Assembly: GCF_003056055.1 (NCBI RefSeq)
Contig: NZ_PYFP01000001.1
Span: 868,001-932,000, forward strand
Length of the DNA stretch: 64,000 bases
Source of the DNA: Glaciimonas sp. PCH181
Lineage (GTDB): Bacteria; Pseudomonadota; Gammaproteobacteria; Burkholderiales; Burkholderiaceae_D
Reading direction: 5' to 3'
The notes under the pieces were generated by a model. That model was given only the letters and a program-made list of their open reading frames with translations. It was not told the origin of the DNA and made no database searches. This document shows positions 19,567 to 30,439 of this stretch, piece by piece. Each line of letters begins with the position of its first letter. The first letter of the stretch is position 1. Both the position numbers and the translations under genes were made by a program.

Positions 19567-20235
19567 TCAATCGGTAGTGGCATCCGCCTGACGCACCGCA
19601 TCAATAAAGGCACGTATTTTGGCGGGATCTTTGATACCCTTTTCTTGTTCGACACCGCTACTGATGTCGACCGCATAAGGGCGAACGCGGACCACCGCGT
19701 CAGTCGCGTTTTGTACGCTCAAGCCACCACTTAAAACGACCTGAGGCGCGAGTTCTTTTGGGATTAGAGACCAATCAAAGACCTTTCCACTGCCACCATA
19801 ACCATCAACTAAGGTATCGAGCAACAAACCGGCGAAAAGCCGACTACCTGAACGATAATTTACATCGCATTCTATCAAATCGCCAGCAACTGTTGCGGTT
19901 CCTATGCGCATTGCACGTAAAAAAGGCCGATTTACGCGGCTAGCAGCTGCATGACATTGCGAAACATCTTCATCACCATGAAATTGCAATAATGACAATG
20001 GCGCGATAGAGACTGTTGCAGAAACCTCTTCTGGCGTTGCATTAACAAATAATCCTACGGCTGAAACGAAAGGCGGCAATCCGGCTATCAGCTCTGCCGC
20101 TCGTTGTGGCGAGACATAGCGCGGGCTTTTTCCATAAAAAACGAAACCAATCGCATCTGCGCCAGCGGCAACCGCCGCTGCGACGTCCTGCTCACGCGTC
20201 AAGCCGCAAATTTTGATTCGGGTACGTTGATTCAT
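19567..20235 (-). CDS. trpF: Phosphoribosylanthranilate isomerase
   Basis: TrpF isomerises phosphoribosylanthranilate in tryptophan synthesis. It is a single-domain TIM barrel of 222 residues, not fused to TrpC as in enterics. The catalytic cysteine is Cys10 in KICGLTRE, and the phosphate-binding end reads VVLSGGLSVQNA. It lies 66 bp upstream of trpB and 110 bp downstream of truA. Confidence 0.97.
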   Translation of the reverse strand: MNQRTRIKICGLTREQDVAAAVAAGADAIGFVFYGKSPRYVSPQRAAELIAGLPPFVSAVGLFVNATPEEVSATVSIAPLSLLQFHGDEDVSQCHAAASRVNRPFLRAMRIGTATVAGDLIECDVNYRSGSRLFAGLLLDTLVDGYGGSGKVFDWSLIPKELAPQVVLSGGLSVQNATDAVVRVRPYAVDISSGVEQEKGIKDPAKIRAFIDAVRQADATTD

Positions 20236-20345
20236 TTTGTCGATGGATAAAAAAGTAGATATGACACCAAATCCTGTAATTGCCAGAAATTTAGCGGTCT
20301 ATGCGCTGCTCCACATGTTTCTTTACATGAGGACTGATTTTGCTT

Positions 20346-21164
20346 TTACAGCCAAGGCAATATTGCGGACTGTTGTTGCGGCAGGTTCCATTTTTGATCA
20401 TATTCAACCTTCGCTAGATATAGTCCATCCGGCATAAAGGTCGGCGCAGCGCGACTTCGATCTTTTTGCAAGAGCAGATCAACTATCCAATCAGGTGCTT
20501 GCTTACCATTGCCCACAAAAACTAAAGCCCCAACTATATTGCGTACCATGTGATGAAGAAACGCGTTGGCGCGCAACGTGAACACGATTAAATCACCGCT
20601 ACTCTTAATGCTAAGTTCATGCATAGTCCGTATCGGGGAGCGCGCCTGGCACTCAATGGCACGAAACGCCGAAAAGTCATGCGTCCCAACAAAATGCTCT
20701 GCGGCCTGCTGCATATTTTCAAGATTTAGCGGTCGAAATGCCCATCCGACTTTGTTTACCATTAACGGCGATCGCACGGGATGGTTATACAGCAGGTAAT
20801 GGTAAGTGCGCGCAGTAGCGCTGAAGCGCGCATGAAATTGCTGGTTGCCATCAACGTGCGCCGTGGCTGCGAAATAAGGTACTTCACAAGCCCAACGCAC
20901 TGCAATTGATGACGGCAAGAAAGCATTCAAACCACGTACCCAGGATGACAAATCGCGTGCCAATAGTGTATCAAAGTGCACCACCTGTTCAAGCGCGTGT
21001 ACACCTGCATCGGTGCGCCCGGCACAAATGGTCGACACCTTGCCTTCCGTAAATTTCTGCAAGGCGAACTCTAACTTGTCCTGTACGGTCTTGCCGTCCG
21101 GTTGCGTTTGCCATCCCCGCCAAGGGGTTCCGTCATACTGTACCCCGAGAACGATTCGCTTCAA
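20346..21164 (-). CDS. truA: tRNA pseudouridine(38-40) synthase
   Basis: TruA makes pseudouridine at positions 38-40 of the tRNA anticodon stem. The protein has 272 residues; the catalytic aspartate is Asp52 in CAGRTDAGVHA. The start is a TTG at 21164 preceded by GGAG five bases away, and the product begins with the expected MKRIVLGVQYDGT, so the rare start codon is well supported. It sits between fimV and trpF in the conserved order. Confidence 0.96.
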   Translation of the reverse strand: MKRIVLGVQYDGTPWRGWQTQPDGKTVQDKLEFALQKFTEGKVSTICAGRTDAGVHALEQVVHFDTLLARDLSSWVRGLNAFLPSSIAVRWACEVPYFAATAHVDGNQQFHARFSATARTYHYLLYNHPVRSPLMVNKVGWAFRPLNLENMQQAAEHFVGTHDFSAFRAIECQARSPIRTMHELSIKSSGDLIVFTLRANAFLHHMVRNIVGALVFVGNGKQAPDWIVDLLLQKDRSRAAPTFMPDGLYLAKVEYDQKWNLPQQQSAILPWL

Positions 21165-21237
21165 ACCAACTCCACTTCAAAAATATCGCAACTTTGTGAG
21201 CTGAGAATAGCCCTTTACGATTTACCGCCAGCATAAT

Positions 21238-21278
21238 GCTAAAAAGACAAACGGGCGCAAGCATAACGCCGCGCCCGT
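21238..21278 (-). terminator. Rho-independent terminator after fimV
   Basis: ACGGGCGC (21251-21258) and GCGCCCGT (21271-21278) form an 8-bp GC-rich stem, followed on the minus strand by TTGTCTTTTT. It lies 60 bp beyond the fimV stop. A second, weaker stem (TTGCCA...TGGCAA) precedes it at about 21281-21316. Confidence 0.85.
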
Positions 21279-21337
21279 CAATTGCCAATAGTTAATTAGA
21301 TGCTAACTGCTGGCAATTAAGATGCAAACTTAATGTG

Positions 21338-24127
21338 TTACGCGAGGTTTTGTAACAATATTTTAGCCGTTGATACTTGTGCAACGTCCCCACCTTTTAA
21401 GACCTCCTCAAGCAATTCGCGTGCGCCTTCGTTATCGCCGATTTCCTGATAAGCGACAGCAAGATCAAGCTTAGTTGCCATTTCAGCATTACTGACAACA
21501 TTTGCCTTGGATGCAACATCTTTGGTTGGCACATATTTTTCAACGATATCACCCAAATCAAGATCCATTCCAGAGAGATCAAACTCCAGCGGACTAGCCA
21601 ATGCAACAGGGGCAGTAACATGCTCAATCGTCTTGGTTCGAGCACTAATACTTGGATCAATAAGCTTTTCAGTTGAAGAAGCAGATGGAAGGCTAAAGTG
21701 CGGCGCCTGTGACCCATTATTGCCTAGTTCGAAATCAAGCGACTCCAGAACGGATTTTGTCGATTCCGGCACCGATGGAACGTTCACCGCATCTGTATTT
21801 AGCGACGAGAATTTGTTTGCGTCTTTAAAATGCAAATCCAAATCTTGTGCGCCATCAATCAATGCTTCGGCCTTATGTGATAACTCGTCAGCACTCAACG
21901 GTGCAAATAACTCCGTCGCCTCAGGCTGCTTGGACTCCAAAAAATTACTCTTTGGCTCATAAGGCTCGGTGACTGCATTCAATGCATTGAAATCAAGTCC
22001 GTCCAACGGCTGCGTTGGGGCCGTAATAGAAGCCGCTTTAGCAACGACCTGCTCCGTCAACATACCGTGTCCGTAAAGCGGATTTGTAGGATCTACAGCT
22101 GCACCTAAAGCAATGGCTTGCTGCCATTCTTCGCCGACACCATTGGTAAGACTATAAAGTTCGCTAGCGACAATTTCAAAAGCGCGAACATCTTTCCGCG
22201 TAGCATAAATTTCTAGCAATTTAACCCGGATGGCATGGCGATTGGGTTGGCTGCGCAATGCTTCTTTCAGAATCTCTTCTGCCTGCACGTCGCGTCCATA
22301 GGCTATATATACGTCAGCCTCGGCAACTGGATCTACATTTGTATCAAGACTGCTGACGGATGGTACAAAGCTTGAGTTGAATATACTATTTTTGGTATCG
22401 ACACTTTGACCGCCTGTTGAACCAAATAGCGAATTCGACTTTAATCCTGAACCGGTTAACGGTACGCCGCCGCTATCCAGAAATGCTTGCTGTTTTTTAC
22501 GACGAAACCGATGAATACCCAAACCTGCCAAAAGTAGCGCCAAGATACCAACAGCGGGTAACAATGGATTATCGGTCACGCTATCAATAAAGCTGGATTC
22601 TGGAGGTGCCTCAGGAATTGCTTTCGGCGCGGCTGGCTTAATAACTGGTTTAGCAGCGACCGCCACTACTGGTGACGTAACAACAGCTGCCGGTGCGGCG
22701 TCTGACGCCGCCACTGAGGCTGCCGCATCAGTGGTTGTTGCACTGCTGGCATTTGATGCAACTGCTGCAGGATTAGGTGTTGACGTAGCTGCTGCTACCG
22801 CAGCACTTGTCGCGCTGCCAGTTGCGGCAGGTGGAGTAGCGGGAGCAACCGGCGGCGAAGTCTTGCCGATGCTGCTAGTTTGCTTTTGCAACTCGTCCAG
22901 GTTCTTACTTTTCACATCAAGAACCTTTTGCAAGTCCATGATATTTTTTTCTAATTCCTTAACGCGTGCGTTAGCTTCAACTGCTGCTTTTTCACGCGCT
23001 ATTTTCTCTTCGGTGGCAGCAACCGCAGCGGCCGTTGGGTTAGCATCGGGTTTAGCGATATCGCCAGCGCGCGATAGTTTCAGCTTGTCCTTAGCATCGT
23101 TCGCAGGATTAGCCTGTTCTTGCACTTTAGCGCTGATTTTTCCGCCACCGCTTTGTTTCGCCTCAGTTGCCTCGCGTGGTGACGCGGCTGCTGTCTGGGT
23201 CGCCAGCGTATTGCGATATCCGTGAAAATCTTTGGACAAACCTAAAACTACATTAGAAGCTTCTGCGCGCGGAACACTGCGCGCAGTATCAGCATCGGGA
23301 ATGGCGAGAATTTGGCCGCTACGCAGACGGTTGATATTCTTATCGATAAATGCACGTTCATTACCGCGATACATCGCCAACAACATTTGATCGAGTGATA
23401 CACCGTTCTGCAAATTATCTACCGCGATGCGAAACAGTGTATCGCCTTTCTTCACGCGATAATCTGTATCACCGGGCTTACTCTTTCCCCCGCCAGCCTC
23501 AGAAGGCTTAGTCGCAGAGCCTGCGGCACGGTCAGCTTGCGCTGTTTTTTTTTCTACAGAAGGAGAAGGCGTACGATCATTGCGCGCGCCAGATGGCAGC
23601 GTAGTCGTTTTTGTAGAAGATGAAGTCGTTGTAGAAACTGATGCAGCTGCACGTGCAGGCGCTGTAATCTGCGGAGATTGCGTTGACCGCGCATCCGCTG
23701 GATCAAGCAATACGTTGTATTCCCTTAAAACCCGATTCTTGGAGCCGCCCAATTCAATCAACACCGCGACAAATGGTTCATTTATCGGCTGAGAGGATGT
23801 TACGCGAACAAATTTGCGTGCCCCACGCTGATCAATCGAAAATTGTAACGATAATAAAGCCGGATTGAATTCAATATTGGCTTGTTTATAAGCGTCAGCA
23901 GAGGCTAATTTCGCCACCAATTGCGACTCTTCATCCTTGGCCACAGAGGTCAGTTCAATTTCGGCACGAAGCGGCTGCCCCAAGGACGACAAAATCGTGA
24001 TTTTTCCGAAACCTGCGGCATGCGCTCCGGACATTAATACCACCGCAGAAATAACGGCTGAGCTCAGTGTTTTTAAGCCAGCTGAAATAAATTTGCTAGA
24101 TGGATTTAATCTCTTGTTATATGGCAT
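21338..24127 (-). CDS. fimV: FimV-like polar/motility assembly protein
   Basis: A 929-residue inner-membrane, peptidoglycan-binding protein of the FimV/HubP family, which organises the cell pole, type IV pili and type II secretion. From the ATG at 24127 (AAGG four bases upstream): signal peptide to about residue 36 (ending GAHA), the conserved N-terminal FimV domain (38-150), a Ser/Thr/Ala linker, a LysM domain (222-279), a coiled coil (372-418), an Ala/Pro-rich linker, a membrane helix (521-539), an acidic cytoplasmic region with TPR-like DVQAEEILKEALRSQPN, and the C-terminal FimV helix pair. Another ATG 21 bp upstream lacks a ribosome-binding site. A terminator follows. Confidence 0.93.
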   Translation of the reverse strand: MPYNKRLNPSSKFISAGLKTLSSAVISAVVLMSGAHAAGFGKITILSSLGQPLRAEIELTSVAKDEESQLVAKLASADAYKQANIEFNPALLSLQFSIDQRGARKFVRVTSSQPINEPFVAVLIELGGSKNRVLREYNVLLDPADARSTQSPQITAPARAAASVSTTTSSSTKTTTLPSGARNDRTPSPSVEKKTAQADRAAGSATKPSEAGGGKSKPGDTDYRVKKGDTLFRIAVDNLQNGVSLDQMLLAMYRGNERAFIDKNINRLRSGQILAIPDADTARSVPRAEASNVVLGLSKDFHGYRNTLATQTAAASPREATEAKQSGGGKISAKVQEQANPANDAKDKLKLSRAGDIAKPDANPTAAAVAATEEKIAREKAAVEANARVKELEKNIMDLQKVLDVKSKNLDELQKQTSSIGKTSPPVAPATPPAATGSATSAAVAAATSTPNPAAVASNASSATTTDAAASVAASDAAPAAVVTSPVVAVAAKPVIKPAAPKAIPEAPPESSFIDSVTDNPLLPAVGILALLLAGLGIHRFRRKKQQAFLDSGGVPLTGSGLKSNSLFGSTGGQSVDTKNSIFNSSFVPSVSSLDTNVDPVAEADVYIAYGRDVQAEEILKEALRSQPNRHAIRVKLLEIYATRKDVRAFEIVASELYSLTNGVGEEWQQAIALGAAVDPTNPLYGHGMLTEQVVAKAASITAPTQPLDGLDFNALNAVTEPYEPKSNFLESKQPEATELFAPLSADELSHKAEALIDGAQDLDLHFKDANKFSSLNTDAVNVPSVPESTKSVLESLDFELGNNGSQAPHFSLPSASSTEKLIDPSISARTKTIEHVTAPVALASPLEFDLSGMDLDLGDIVEKYVPTKDVASKANVVSNAEMATKLDLAVAYQEIGDNEGARELLEEVLKGGDVAQVSTAKILLQNLA

Positions 24128-24240
24128 GGGACCTTTTTCCGTTCGCATAAGTTAAAAATAAATCTTGCGTTTTGTCAATGTTATTCCAGAAGTTTCAAAA
24201 TATCAACGTTGAGCTAGCGGCCGCATAAGCGCCACTAGAT

Positions 24241-24283
24241 AAATAAAACCCGCTAAAAATTCGCAATGGCGAATATCAGCGGG
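24241..24283 (-). terminator. Rho-independent terminator after asd
   Basis: On the minus strand CCCGCT pairs with AGCGGG (24249-24283) around an inner ATTCGC/GCGAAT stem, followed by TTTTATTT. It closes the leu-asd transcript upstream of fimV. Confidence 0.85.
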
Positions 24284-24415
24284 CTACGTTGCAAACATCA
24301 ACCAGACCATATTCTTAAAATAAGTCTGGTCAGTTTATTTCGCGTACTTGAAAAACAACCTTTTTATACCGCTCATTCGTCAATAAAAGACGAATATTTT
24401 CATAATTTAGTTAAT

Positions 24416-25549
24416 TTACTTATCGAGAACAATCCGCAGCATGCGGCGTAATGGCTCTGCCGCACCCCACAGTAATTGATCGCCGACCGTAAATGCCGAC
24501 AAATAATCTCCACCCATTTCCAGTTTGCGCAAGCGGCCAACGGGAATAGTCAGGCTGCCAGTGACGGCAGCTGGGGTCAGATCTCGCATTGAATCTTCAC
24601 GATTGTTGTCGACTAACTTTACCCATTGGTTATTACTAGAGATGATGTCGTTAATTTCATCCAGCGGCACGTCTTTTTTAAGTTTGATCGTGAGCGCCTG
24701 TGAGTGGCAACGCATCGCACCAATACGTATGCATAGACCATCAATAGGAATCGGGGCTTTGTCGCTATTAAATCCTTCGCCGCGCCCTAAAATTTTGTTG
24801 GTTTCTGCGCCAGCCTTCCATTCTTCTTTAGACTGACCATTACCCAGATCTTTATCGATCCACGGAATCAGATTACCTGCCAGCGGCACGCCAAACTGCT
24901 TGGTTTCATCAGCAGAAAAACTGTGCTGCTTTTCTAACACTTTACGGTCGATTTCCAGAATCGCTGCTGCTGGATTATCCAACAACGATTTAACTTCGGC
25001 ATTAATTGCGCCAAATTGCGTCAATAATTCACGCATGTGTTGCGCACCACCACCGGATGCTGCCTGATATGTCATCGAGGTCATCCATTCGATTAAATCG
25101 TGCTGAAATAATCCGCCTAATCCCATCATCATGCACGACACCGTGCAATTGCCGCCGACGTAGTTTTTAATGCCCCGTGTCAGGCCATTTTTAATGACAT
25201 CTAAATTCACAGGATCAAGAACGATGATGGCATCTTCTTTCATCCGCAACGTAGACGCCGCATCGATCCAGTAACCGTTCCAGCCCGATGCACGCAGTTT
25301 CGGGAAAATGTCACTGGTATAGTCGCCGCCTTGACAGGTAATAATGATGTCGCATTTTTTTAACGCTTCAATGTCGTTGGCATCTTTTAACGTTGTTTCA
25401 TTTTTTGCCAACGCAGGCGCAGTTCCTCCCGCATTTGAAGTTGAAAAAAATACCGGTTCTATATGGGCGAAATCGCCCTCTTCCTGCATACGTTGCAACA
25501 GAACAGAACCAACCATACCTCGCCAACCGACTAAACCAACCAGTTTCAT
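24416..25549 (-). CDS. asd: Aspartate-semialdehyde dehydrogenase
   Basis: Asd reduces aspartyl phosphate to aspartate semialdehyde, the branch point to lysine, threonine and methionine. Three in-frame starts (GTG, ATG, ATG) lie side by side; the last ATG at 25549 gives [15 protein letters not shown] as in E. coli and the best spacing from AGGGAG. The protein has 377 residues and the active-site cysteine is Cys135 (GGNCTVSC), matching E. coli numbering. It follows leuB by 94 bp and is closed by a terminator. Confidence 0.97.
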   Translation of the reverse strand: MKLVGLVGWRGMVGSVLLQRMQEEGDFAHIEPVFFSTSNAGGTAPALAKNETTLKDANDIEALKKCDIIITCQGGDYTSDIFPKLRASGWNGYWIDAASTLRMKEDAIIVLDPVNLDVIKNGLTRGIKNYVGGNCTVSCMMMGLGGLFQHDLIEWMTSMTYQAASGGGAQHMRELLTQFGAINAEVKSLLDNPAAAILEIDRKVLEKQHSFSADETKQFGVPLAGNLIPWIDKDLGNGQSKEEWKAGAETNKILGRGEGFNSDKAPIPIDGLCIRIGAMRCHSQALTIKLKKDVPLDEINDIISSNNQWVKLVDNNREDSMRDLTPAAVTGSLTIPVGRLRKLEMGGDYLSAFTVGDQLLWGAAEPLRRMLRIVLDK

Positions 25550-25643
25550 CATCACTCCCTAACACATGAACGGGGAAACTCCCGTAACCAATACACACTA
25601 TGACAACTCAAAAAAACATTTCTTCAGGCGTAACTACGCCAGC

Positions 25644-26714
25644 TTAAGCTAACGCTTTGACGACTGCCTGACCCATTTCGCTAGTGCTGACTTTGGTCGT
25701 TCCAGCTTCGTAGATATCGCTTGTACGCAAACCCTGCGCAAGCACCTTCTTGACCGCCGCTTCTATCCGATCAGCCTGCTCAGCCTTATTCAGAGAGTAA
25801 CGCAGCATCATTGCCGCGGACAAAATCGTCGCCAAAGGATTGGCAATGCCTTTGCCCGCGATATCTGGTGCGGAACCATGCGAAGGCTCATACAACCCTT
25901 TGTTATTTGCATCCAACGATGCTGATGGCAGCATACCAATGGATCCGGTCAACATTGCCGCAGCATCCGACAGAATATCGCCAAACATATTACCAGTAAC
26001 GATTACATCAAATTTCTTAGGTGCGCGCACCAATTGCATCGCCGCGTTATCGACATACATATGCTCCAACGCGACATCCGGATATTCTTTATGAACGTCA
26101 GTAACAATATCACGCCAGAATTGAAAGGTTTCAAGTACGTTAGCTTTATCCACGCTGGTCAAACGCTTGTCGCGTTTAAGCGCAGTCTGGAAAGCTACAT
26201 GCGCAATGCGACGGATTTCCGTCTCGGCATAGCGCATGGTATCAAAACCTTCGCGCTCGCCTTTGAAGGCACCATCAGGTGCAGTACGCACACCACGTGG
26301 CTGACCGAAATAAATGTCACCAGTTAATTCGCGAATAATCAGGATATCCAGACCGGATACGATTTCTGGTTTAAGTGTTGATGCACCAGCCAACTCGGGA
26401 TACAGAATCGCCGGACGCAAATTCGCAAATAACCCTAAATTTTTACGCAGGCCCAGAATCGCTTGTTCTGGACGCAATGAGCGTTCCAATGAGTCGTATT
26501 GATAATCACCGACCGCACCGAACAAAATCGCATCCGCTTCTTTCGCCAATTTTAGTGTTGCGTCTGGCAACGGGTGACCATGCGCAGCATAGCCAGCACC
26601 GCCGACAGCGGCAGTTTCCAGAGTGAATTTTTCGTCTAACGCGTTCAGGACGTTGACCGCTTGGGCGATAATTTCAGGACCGATACCATCGCCAGGCAAG
26701 ATTGCAATTTTCAT
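25644..26714 (-). CDS. leuB: 3-isopropylmalate dehydrogenase
   Basis: LeuB oxidises and decarboxylates 3-isopropylmalate in leucine synthesis. The protein has 356 residues starting [14 protein letters not shown], with the metal/substrate site in [18 protein letters not shown] and the NAD-binding [14 protein letters not shown], all typical of the isocitrate/isopropylmalate dehydrogenase family. It lies between leuD and asd. Confidence 0.98.
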   Translation of the reverse strand: MKIAILPGDGIGPEIIAQAVNVLNALDEKFTLETAAVGGAGYAAHGHPLPDATLKLAKEADAILFGAVGDYQYDSLERSLRPEQAILGLRKNLGLFANLRPAILYPELAGASTLKPEIVSGLDILIIRELTGDIYFGQPRGVRTAPDGAFKGEREGFDTMRYAETEIRRIAHVAFQTALKRDKRLTSVDKANVLETFQFWRDIVTDVHKEYPDVALEHMYVDNAAMQLVRAPKKFDVIVTGNMFGDILSDAAAMLTGSIGMLPSASLDANNKGLYEPSHGSAPDIAGKGIANPLATILSAAMMLRYSLNKAEQADRIEAAVKKVLAQGLRTSDIYEAGTTKVSTSEMGQAVVKALA

Positions 26715-26841
26715 GTTTTGTAAATAATTAAGTTCAAAAAACGCTGGAACGCAGACGCATGATTAACGAGCCCGATTTCATCGTACAAATGTGGTTTCAC
26801 GTATAGCGGCGCATTAATGTAATGCGCCACCCTCTATCGCA

Positions 26842-27489
26842 TCAAATCGTATTTGCCAACCATGGTTGTTCAAATAAATGGCGATCTTCGAATTCGCGGA
26901 TTTTGTCAGCCTGACGTAGAGTCAAGCCAATATCATCGAGACCATTCAGCAAACAATACTTACGGAATTCACCGACTTCAAATGGATAGGCAACATCGCC
27001 GTTCGCAGTCGTGACCAGTTGTTTTTCCAAATCGATAATCAAACGAAATCCGGGGAACGCTTTAACTTCGTCAAATAAACGGTCAATTTGGGTTTCTGGC
27101 AAAACGATCGGTAGCAAACCATTTTTATAGCAATTATTGAAGAAAATATCGGCAAAGCTAGGCGCAATCACGGTTCGAAAACCATATTGATCCAAAGCCC
27201 ATGGCGCATGCTCACGTGAGGAGCCGCAACCGAAGTTCTTTCGTGCCAATAAAACAGAGGCTCCCTGATAGCGCGCTTGATTCAGCACAAAATCAGGATT
27301 TATTGGGCGCTTTGTATTATCCATGCCCGGCTCGCCATGATCCAGGTAACGCCATTCGTCAAACAGGTTCGGTCCAAATCCAGTCCGCAGAATGGATTTT
27401 AAGAATTGCTTCGGAATGATGGCATCGGTATCGACATTGGCACGATCCAGCGGTGCCACCAAACCATCTAATACGGTAAATTTGTTCAT
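26842..27489 (-). CDS. leuD: 3-isopropylmalate dehydratase small subunit
   Basis: LeuD is the swivel-domain subunit of isopropylmalate isomerase and pairs with LeuC. The ATG at 27489 ([14 protein letters not shown]) gives 215 residues, the usual length; an upstream 14-codon extension was dropped. The signature [15 protein letters not shown] is present in the first half. It is separated from leuC by the entericidin-type gene. Confidence 0.97.
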   Translation of the reverse strand: MNKFTVLDGLVAPLDRANVDTDAIIPKQFLKSILRTGFGPNLFDEWRYLDHGEPGMDNTKRPINPDFVLNQARYQGASVLLARKNFGCGSSREHAPWALDQYGFRTVIAPSFADIFFNNCYKNGLLPIVLPETQIDRLFDEVKAFPGFRLIIDLEKQLVTTANGDVAYPFEVGEFRKYCLLNGLDDIGLTLRQADKIREFEDRHLFEQPWLANTI

Positions 27490-27547
27490 GACATTTATTC
27501 CAAAATAGGGGCCATTCAGACGCCAGCACAAGCGCTGGCGAACCGAT

Positions 27548-27670
27548 TTACTTTCCCTGAATTTTTTCGCCTACGTGTTCGACATCCTTGCCGAAACCTT
27601 GAAACGTATTACAGCCAGCCATCAACGTGGCAGCGGCAGCAAAAACACATAAAGTAATGATTTTTTTCAT
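27548..27670 (-). CDS. Entericidin A/B-type small lipoprotein
   Basis: A 40-residue reading frame. It encodes [20 protein letters not shown], a lipoprotein signal peptide with lipobox MAGC, followed by [20 protein letters not shown]. Length, lipobox and the F-G-x-D-V pattern match the entericidin family, small outer-membrane lipoproteins described as antidote and bacteriolytic peptides in enterics. It lies 23 bp after the leuC stop and 58 bp before leuD, in the same direction, so it should be cotranscribed with the leu genes. Its role in betaproteobacteria is unknown. The ribosome-binding site is weak. Confidence 0.85.
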   Translation of the reverse strand: MKKIITLCVFAAAATLMAGCNTFQGFGKDVEHVGEKIQGK

Positions 27671-27693
27671 ATTTTTGATATTAAAAGATAGGA

Positions 27694-29094
27694 CTAGAGC
27701 GAACGAATATCAACAAAATGACCGGCAATACCGGCCGCCGCGGCCATCGCCGGACTCACCAGATGAGTACGTCCACCAGCACCCTGACGACCTTCAAAAT
27801 TGCGGTTTGAGGTTGATGCGCAACGCTCACCAGGCTCGAGACGATCTGCATTCATCGCAAGACACATCGAGCAACCAGGCTCCCGCCATTCAAAACCAGC
27901 ATCTTTAAAAATTTTATCCAGGCCTTCGCGTTCTGCCTGTTCTTTGACCAGTCCTGAACCTGGCACCACCATCGCCAACTTAACGTTAGAAGCACGGAAT
28001 TTTCCCCGTACTACGACCGCGGCAGCACGCAAATCTTCAATGCGTGAGTTGGTACAGGAACCGATAAATACTTTATCGATACGAATATCTTCTATCGCGG
28101 TATTTGGTTTCAGCGCCATGTAAGCTAACGCTTTTTCCATGCCATCGCGCTTGGTTGGATCTTTTTCTTTGTCTGGATCAGGTACACGGCCATCGATCGC
28201 CACGACCATTTCAGGCGACGTACCCCAAGTAACTTGGGGCTTGACCTCAGCAGCATTTAATGTGACCACCAAGTCGAACTTAGCACCGACATCGGTGTGC
28301 AAGGTGCGCCAATAACTGACAGCGCGCTCCCAATGCGGGCCGACTGGCGAAAACGGACGACCTTTAACATAGTTAATCGTCGTGTCATCCACTGCAATCA
28401 TTCCTGCTCGGGCGCCAGCCTCAATAGCCATATTGCAGACTGTCATCCGGCCTTCCATCGAAAGCGCACGAATTGCTGCCCCACCGAATTCAATCGCATA
28501 TCCAGTGCCGCCAGCAGTCCCGATTTGGCCGATTATCGCCAATACGATGTCTTTTGCGGTCACGCCATTCGGGATCACACCCTCAACCTGAATCAGCATC
28601 GACTTGGATTTTTTTGTCAATAACGTCTGAGTAGCCAGTACATGCTCAACTTCAGAGGTGCCGATACCGTGCGCCAGACAACCAAACGCGCCGTGCGTAG
28701 AAGTATGTGAATCGCCGCATACCACCGTCATACCTGGCAGCGTCGCACCTTGCTCAGGTCCGATTACATGCACGATCCCTTGGCGCAGGTCATTCATACC
28801 GAAATAAGTCAGGCCATACTGTTTGGCGTTCGCATCCAATGTTTCGACTTGCAGGCGCGAGACCGGATCAATGATCCCGTGCGCACGATCAGTCGTTGGA
28901 ACGTTGTGATCAGCGACGACCAGATTAGCTGGAACGCGCCATGGCGTCCGTCCAGCCAGCTTTAGACCGTCAAAAGCCTGTGGGCTAGTCACTTCATGTA
29001 ATAAATGTCGATCAATATAAAGAATCGCTGTGCCATCCTGTTCGGCATGGACAACGTGAGATTCCCATAATTTGTCGTAAAGAGTTTTGAGCAT
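27694..29094 (-). CDS. leuC: 3-isopropylmalate dehydratase large subunit
   Basis: LeuC carries the 4Fe-4S cluster of isopropylmalate isomerase. The ATG at 29094 ([15 protein letters not shown]) gives 466 residues, equal to E. coli LeuC; a TTG two codons upstream was not used. Cluster cysteines are in GSCTNSR and GCSMCLAMN. It is the first gene of the leuC-entericidin-leuD-leuB-asd unit. The 265 bp in front should hold the promoter; I see no leucine-rich leader peptide there. Confidence 0.98.
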   Translation of the reverse strand: MLKTLYDKLWESHVVHAEQDGTAILYIDRHLLHEVTSPQAFDGLKLAGRTPWRVPANLVVADHNVPTTDRAHGIIDPVSRLQVETLDANAKQYGLTYFGMNDLRQGIVHVIGPEQGATLPGMTVVCGDSHTSTHGAFGCLAHGIGTSEVEHVLATQTLLTKKSKSMLIQVEGVIPNGVTAKDIVLAIIGQIGTAGGTGYAIEFGGAAIRALSMEGRMTVCNMAIEAGARAGMIAVDDTTINYVKGRPFSPVGPHWERAVSYWRTLHTDVGAKFDLVVTLNAAEVKPQVTWGTSPEMVVAIDGRVPDPDKEKDPTKRDGMEKALAYMALKPNTAIEDIRIDKVFIGSCTNSRIEDLRAAAVVVRGKFRASNVKLAMVVPGSGLVKEQAEREGLDKIFKDAGFEWREPGCSMCLAMNADRLEPGERCASTSNRNFEGRQGAGGRTHLVSPAMAAAAGIAGHFVDIRSL

Positions 29095-29359
29095 GATCAA
29101 TCGCGTACAAGGACGCGCTAAACGGTGGGATTAGCCTCGGATTATGCCATAGTTGTGGGGTTCAAATTTCGGTTGCATGCGGCAAAGTGACATAAAAACA
29201 TCGCCCATTAACTGCGATTTGCGCCAATAAAGAGAGTTCGCACTCCTCGACCAAACATCGATCAGCTTATATATACGTAATTTATGGCAATGCCGCCGCA
29301 CTGTTTAAGTGGCAAAATAACAAGCAATCGCCCGCTCCCCATTGCATCAACTACTTAAA

Positions 29360-30232
29360 TCAAAGGCGCGCAAACCGCGAAAATTTTATTTTTCCCGTCG
29401 CCAGAGCGGTCCCCACCAACACGACCAGACAGCCAATCATCATCGTCTGCGTTACTTCTTCCCGCAGAAAAATGGCACCCCAGACTACGCCGAAGATTGG
29501 AATCAAAAAGGTGACGGATGCCGCATATGCAGAACCGACATTTTCAATCAGTCTGAAATACAGAATATAGGCAAAACCCGTGCACACTACGCCCAGCGCC
29601 AGTAACGAATACCAGGAGGACGCAGAAATCGCCTCCGTCGGCCAATAAAACAAGGCAAATGGAAGTAATACGATTGTGGCAAAGAATTGACTTCCGAAAG
29701 CGACAACGAACGGGGGCACACCCACTAAACGTTGTTTAGAATAATTGACGCAATAGCCATACAACAGCGTTGCCAGTAACGCTGCGCCAGTCGCCAGCCA
29801 CACACTTGGCAGACCACCGTCGATTTTGTCCCACACCAAGATAATTACGCCGATTAATCCAATCAATAAACCAGCCACCTGCACTCTGCCCAACGGGATT
29901 TTTAACCATGCCATCGCGATCAGCGCTGCCCATAGCGGTGTTGTCGCATTTAAAACCGCATCAAAACCCGCATTAACGTAAAGCGTTGAGTAAGCAAACA
30001 AGCAAAACGGCAGCGCTGAATTGAAAACGCCAACCACCATTAATGGCAAGGCCTTTGTCCTGAAATGCTGGCGTGCGCTAGCCGAACGCAGCGCAGGTGC
30101 GAGAACCACCGCGGCAATTCCCACTCGCAAAAAGATTAAGGCGACCGGCCCAAACTCCGGCGCACCTATTCGCATAAAGAGAAATGAAGCGCCCCAAATT
30201 GCGGCTAATAATAGGAGTTCGAGAATATTCAT
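29360..30232 (-). CDS. EamA/DMT-superfamily transporter
   Basis: A 290-residue inner-membrane protein from the ATG at 30232 (MNILELLLLAAIWGASF), with about ten hydrophobic helices arranged as two five-helix EamA repeats. The N-terminal AAIWGASFLFMRIG is the family hallmark. DMT proteins export metabolites such as amino acids; the substrate here is unknown. A longer frame upstream has a polar N-terminus unlike the family. It stands alone between the leu operon and the recombinase gene. Confidence 0.9.
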   Translation of the reverse strand: MNILELLLLAAIWGASFLFMRIGAPEFGPVALIFLRVGIAAVVLAPALRSASARQHFRTKALPLMVVGVFNSALPFCLFAYSTLYVNAGFDAVLNATTPLWAALIAMAWLKIPLGRVQVAGLLIGLIGVIILVWDKIDGGLPSVWLATGAALLATLLYGYCVNYSKQRLVGVPPFVVAFGSQFFATIVLLPFALFYWPTEAISASSWYSLLALGVVCTGFAYILYFRLIENVGSAYAASVTFLIPIFGVVWGAIFLREEVTQTMMIGCLVVLVGTALATGKIKFSRFARL

Positions 30233-30439
30233 TTTTCGCGGAGGAGTTTCGAGAGAAGTTGTACGTTCGGCAAAAGGGCAAGGAAAGATGCAAAAGTCTG
30301 CCAGCAATTAAGATTGTAATGAAATCGTATTGCCCAGTCTGGCCAAATTCGGACACAGCAACAAAGACTAATATCTACAGTCAAATCGACGGTATCGGCA
30401 AATTTTAATCAGATTAGCAATAATCCCCACCTAACCGCC

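Noticed and set aside
22731..23225. Open frame of 164 codons on the plus strand
   Set aside because: It is antisense to the Ala-rich linker and coiled coil of fimV; the hydrophobic composition comes from the complementary codons.
24301..24330. Stem ACCAGAC/GTCTGGT downstream of asd as a second terminator
   Set aside because: The 16-base loop is large and no T-run follows on the minus strand.
29095..29359. A leucine-rich leader peptide and attenuator before leuC
   Set aside because: No short frame with clustered leucine codons or paired hairpins was found on the minus strand.
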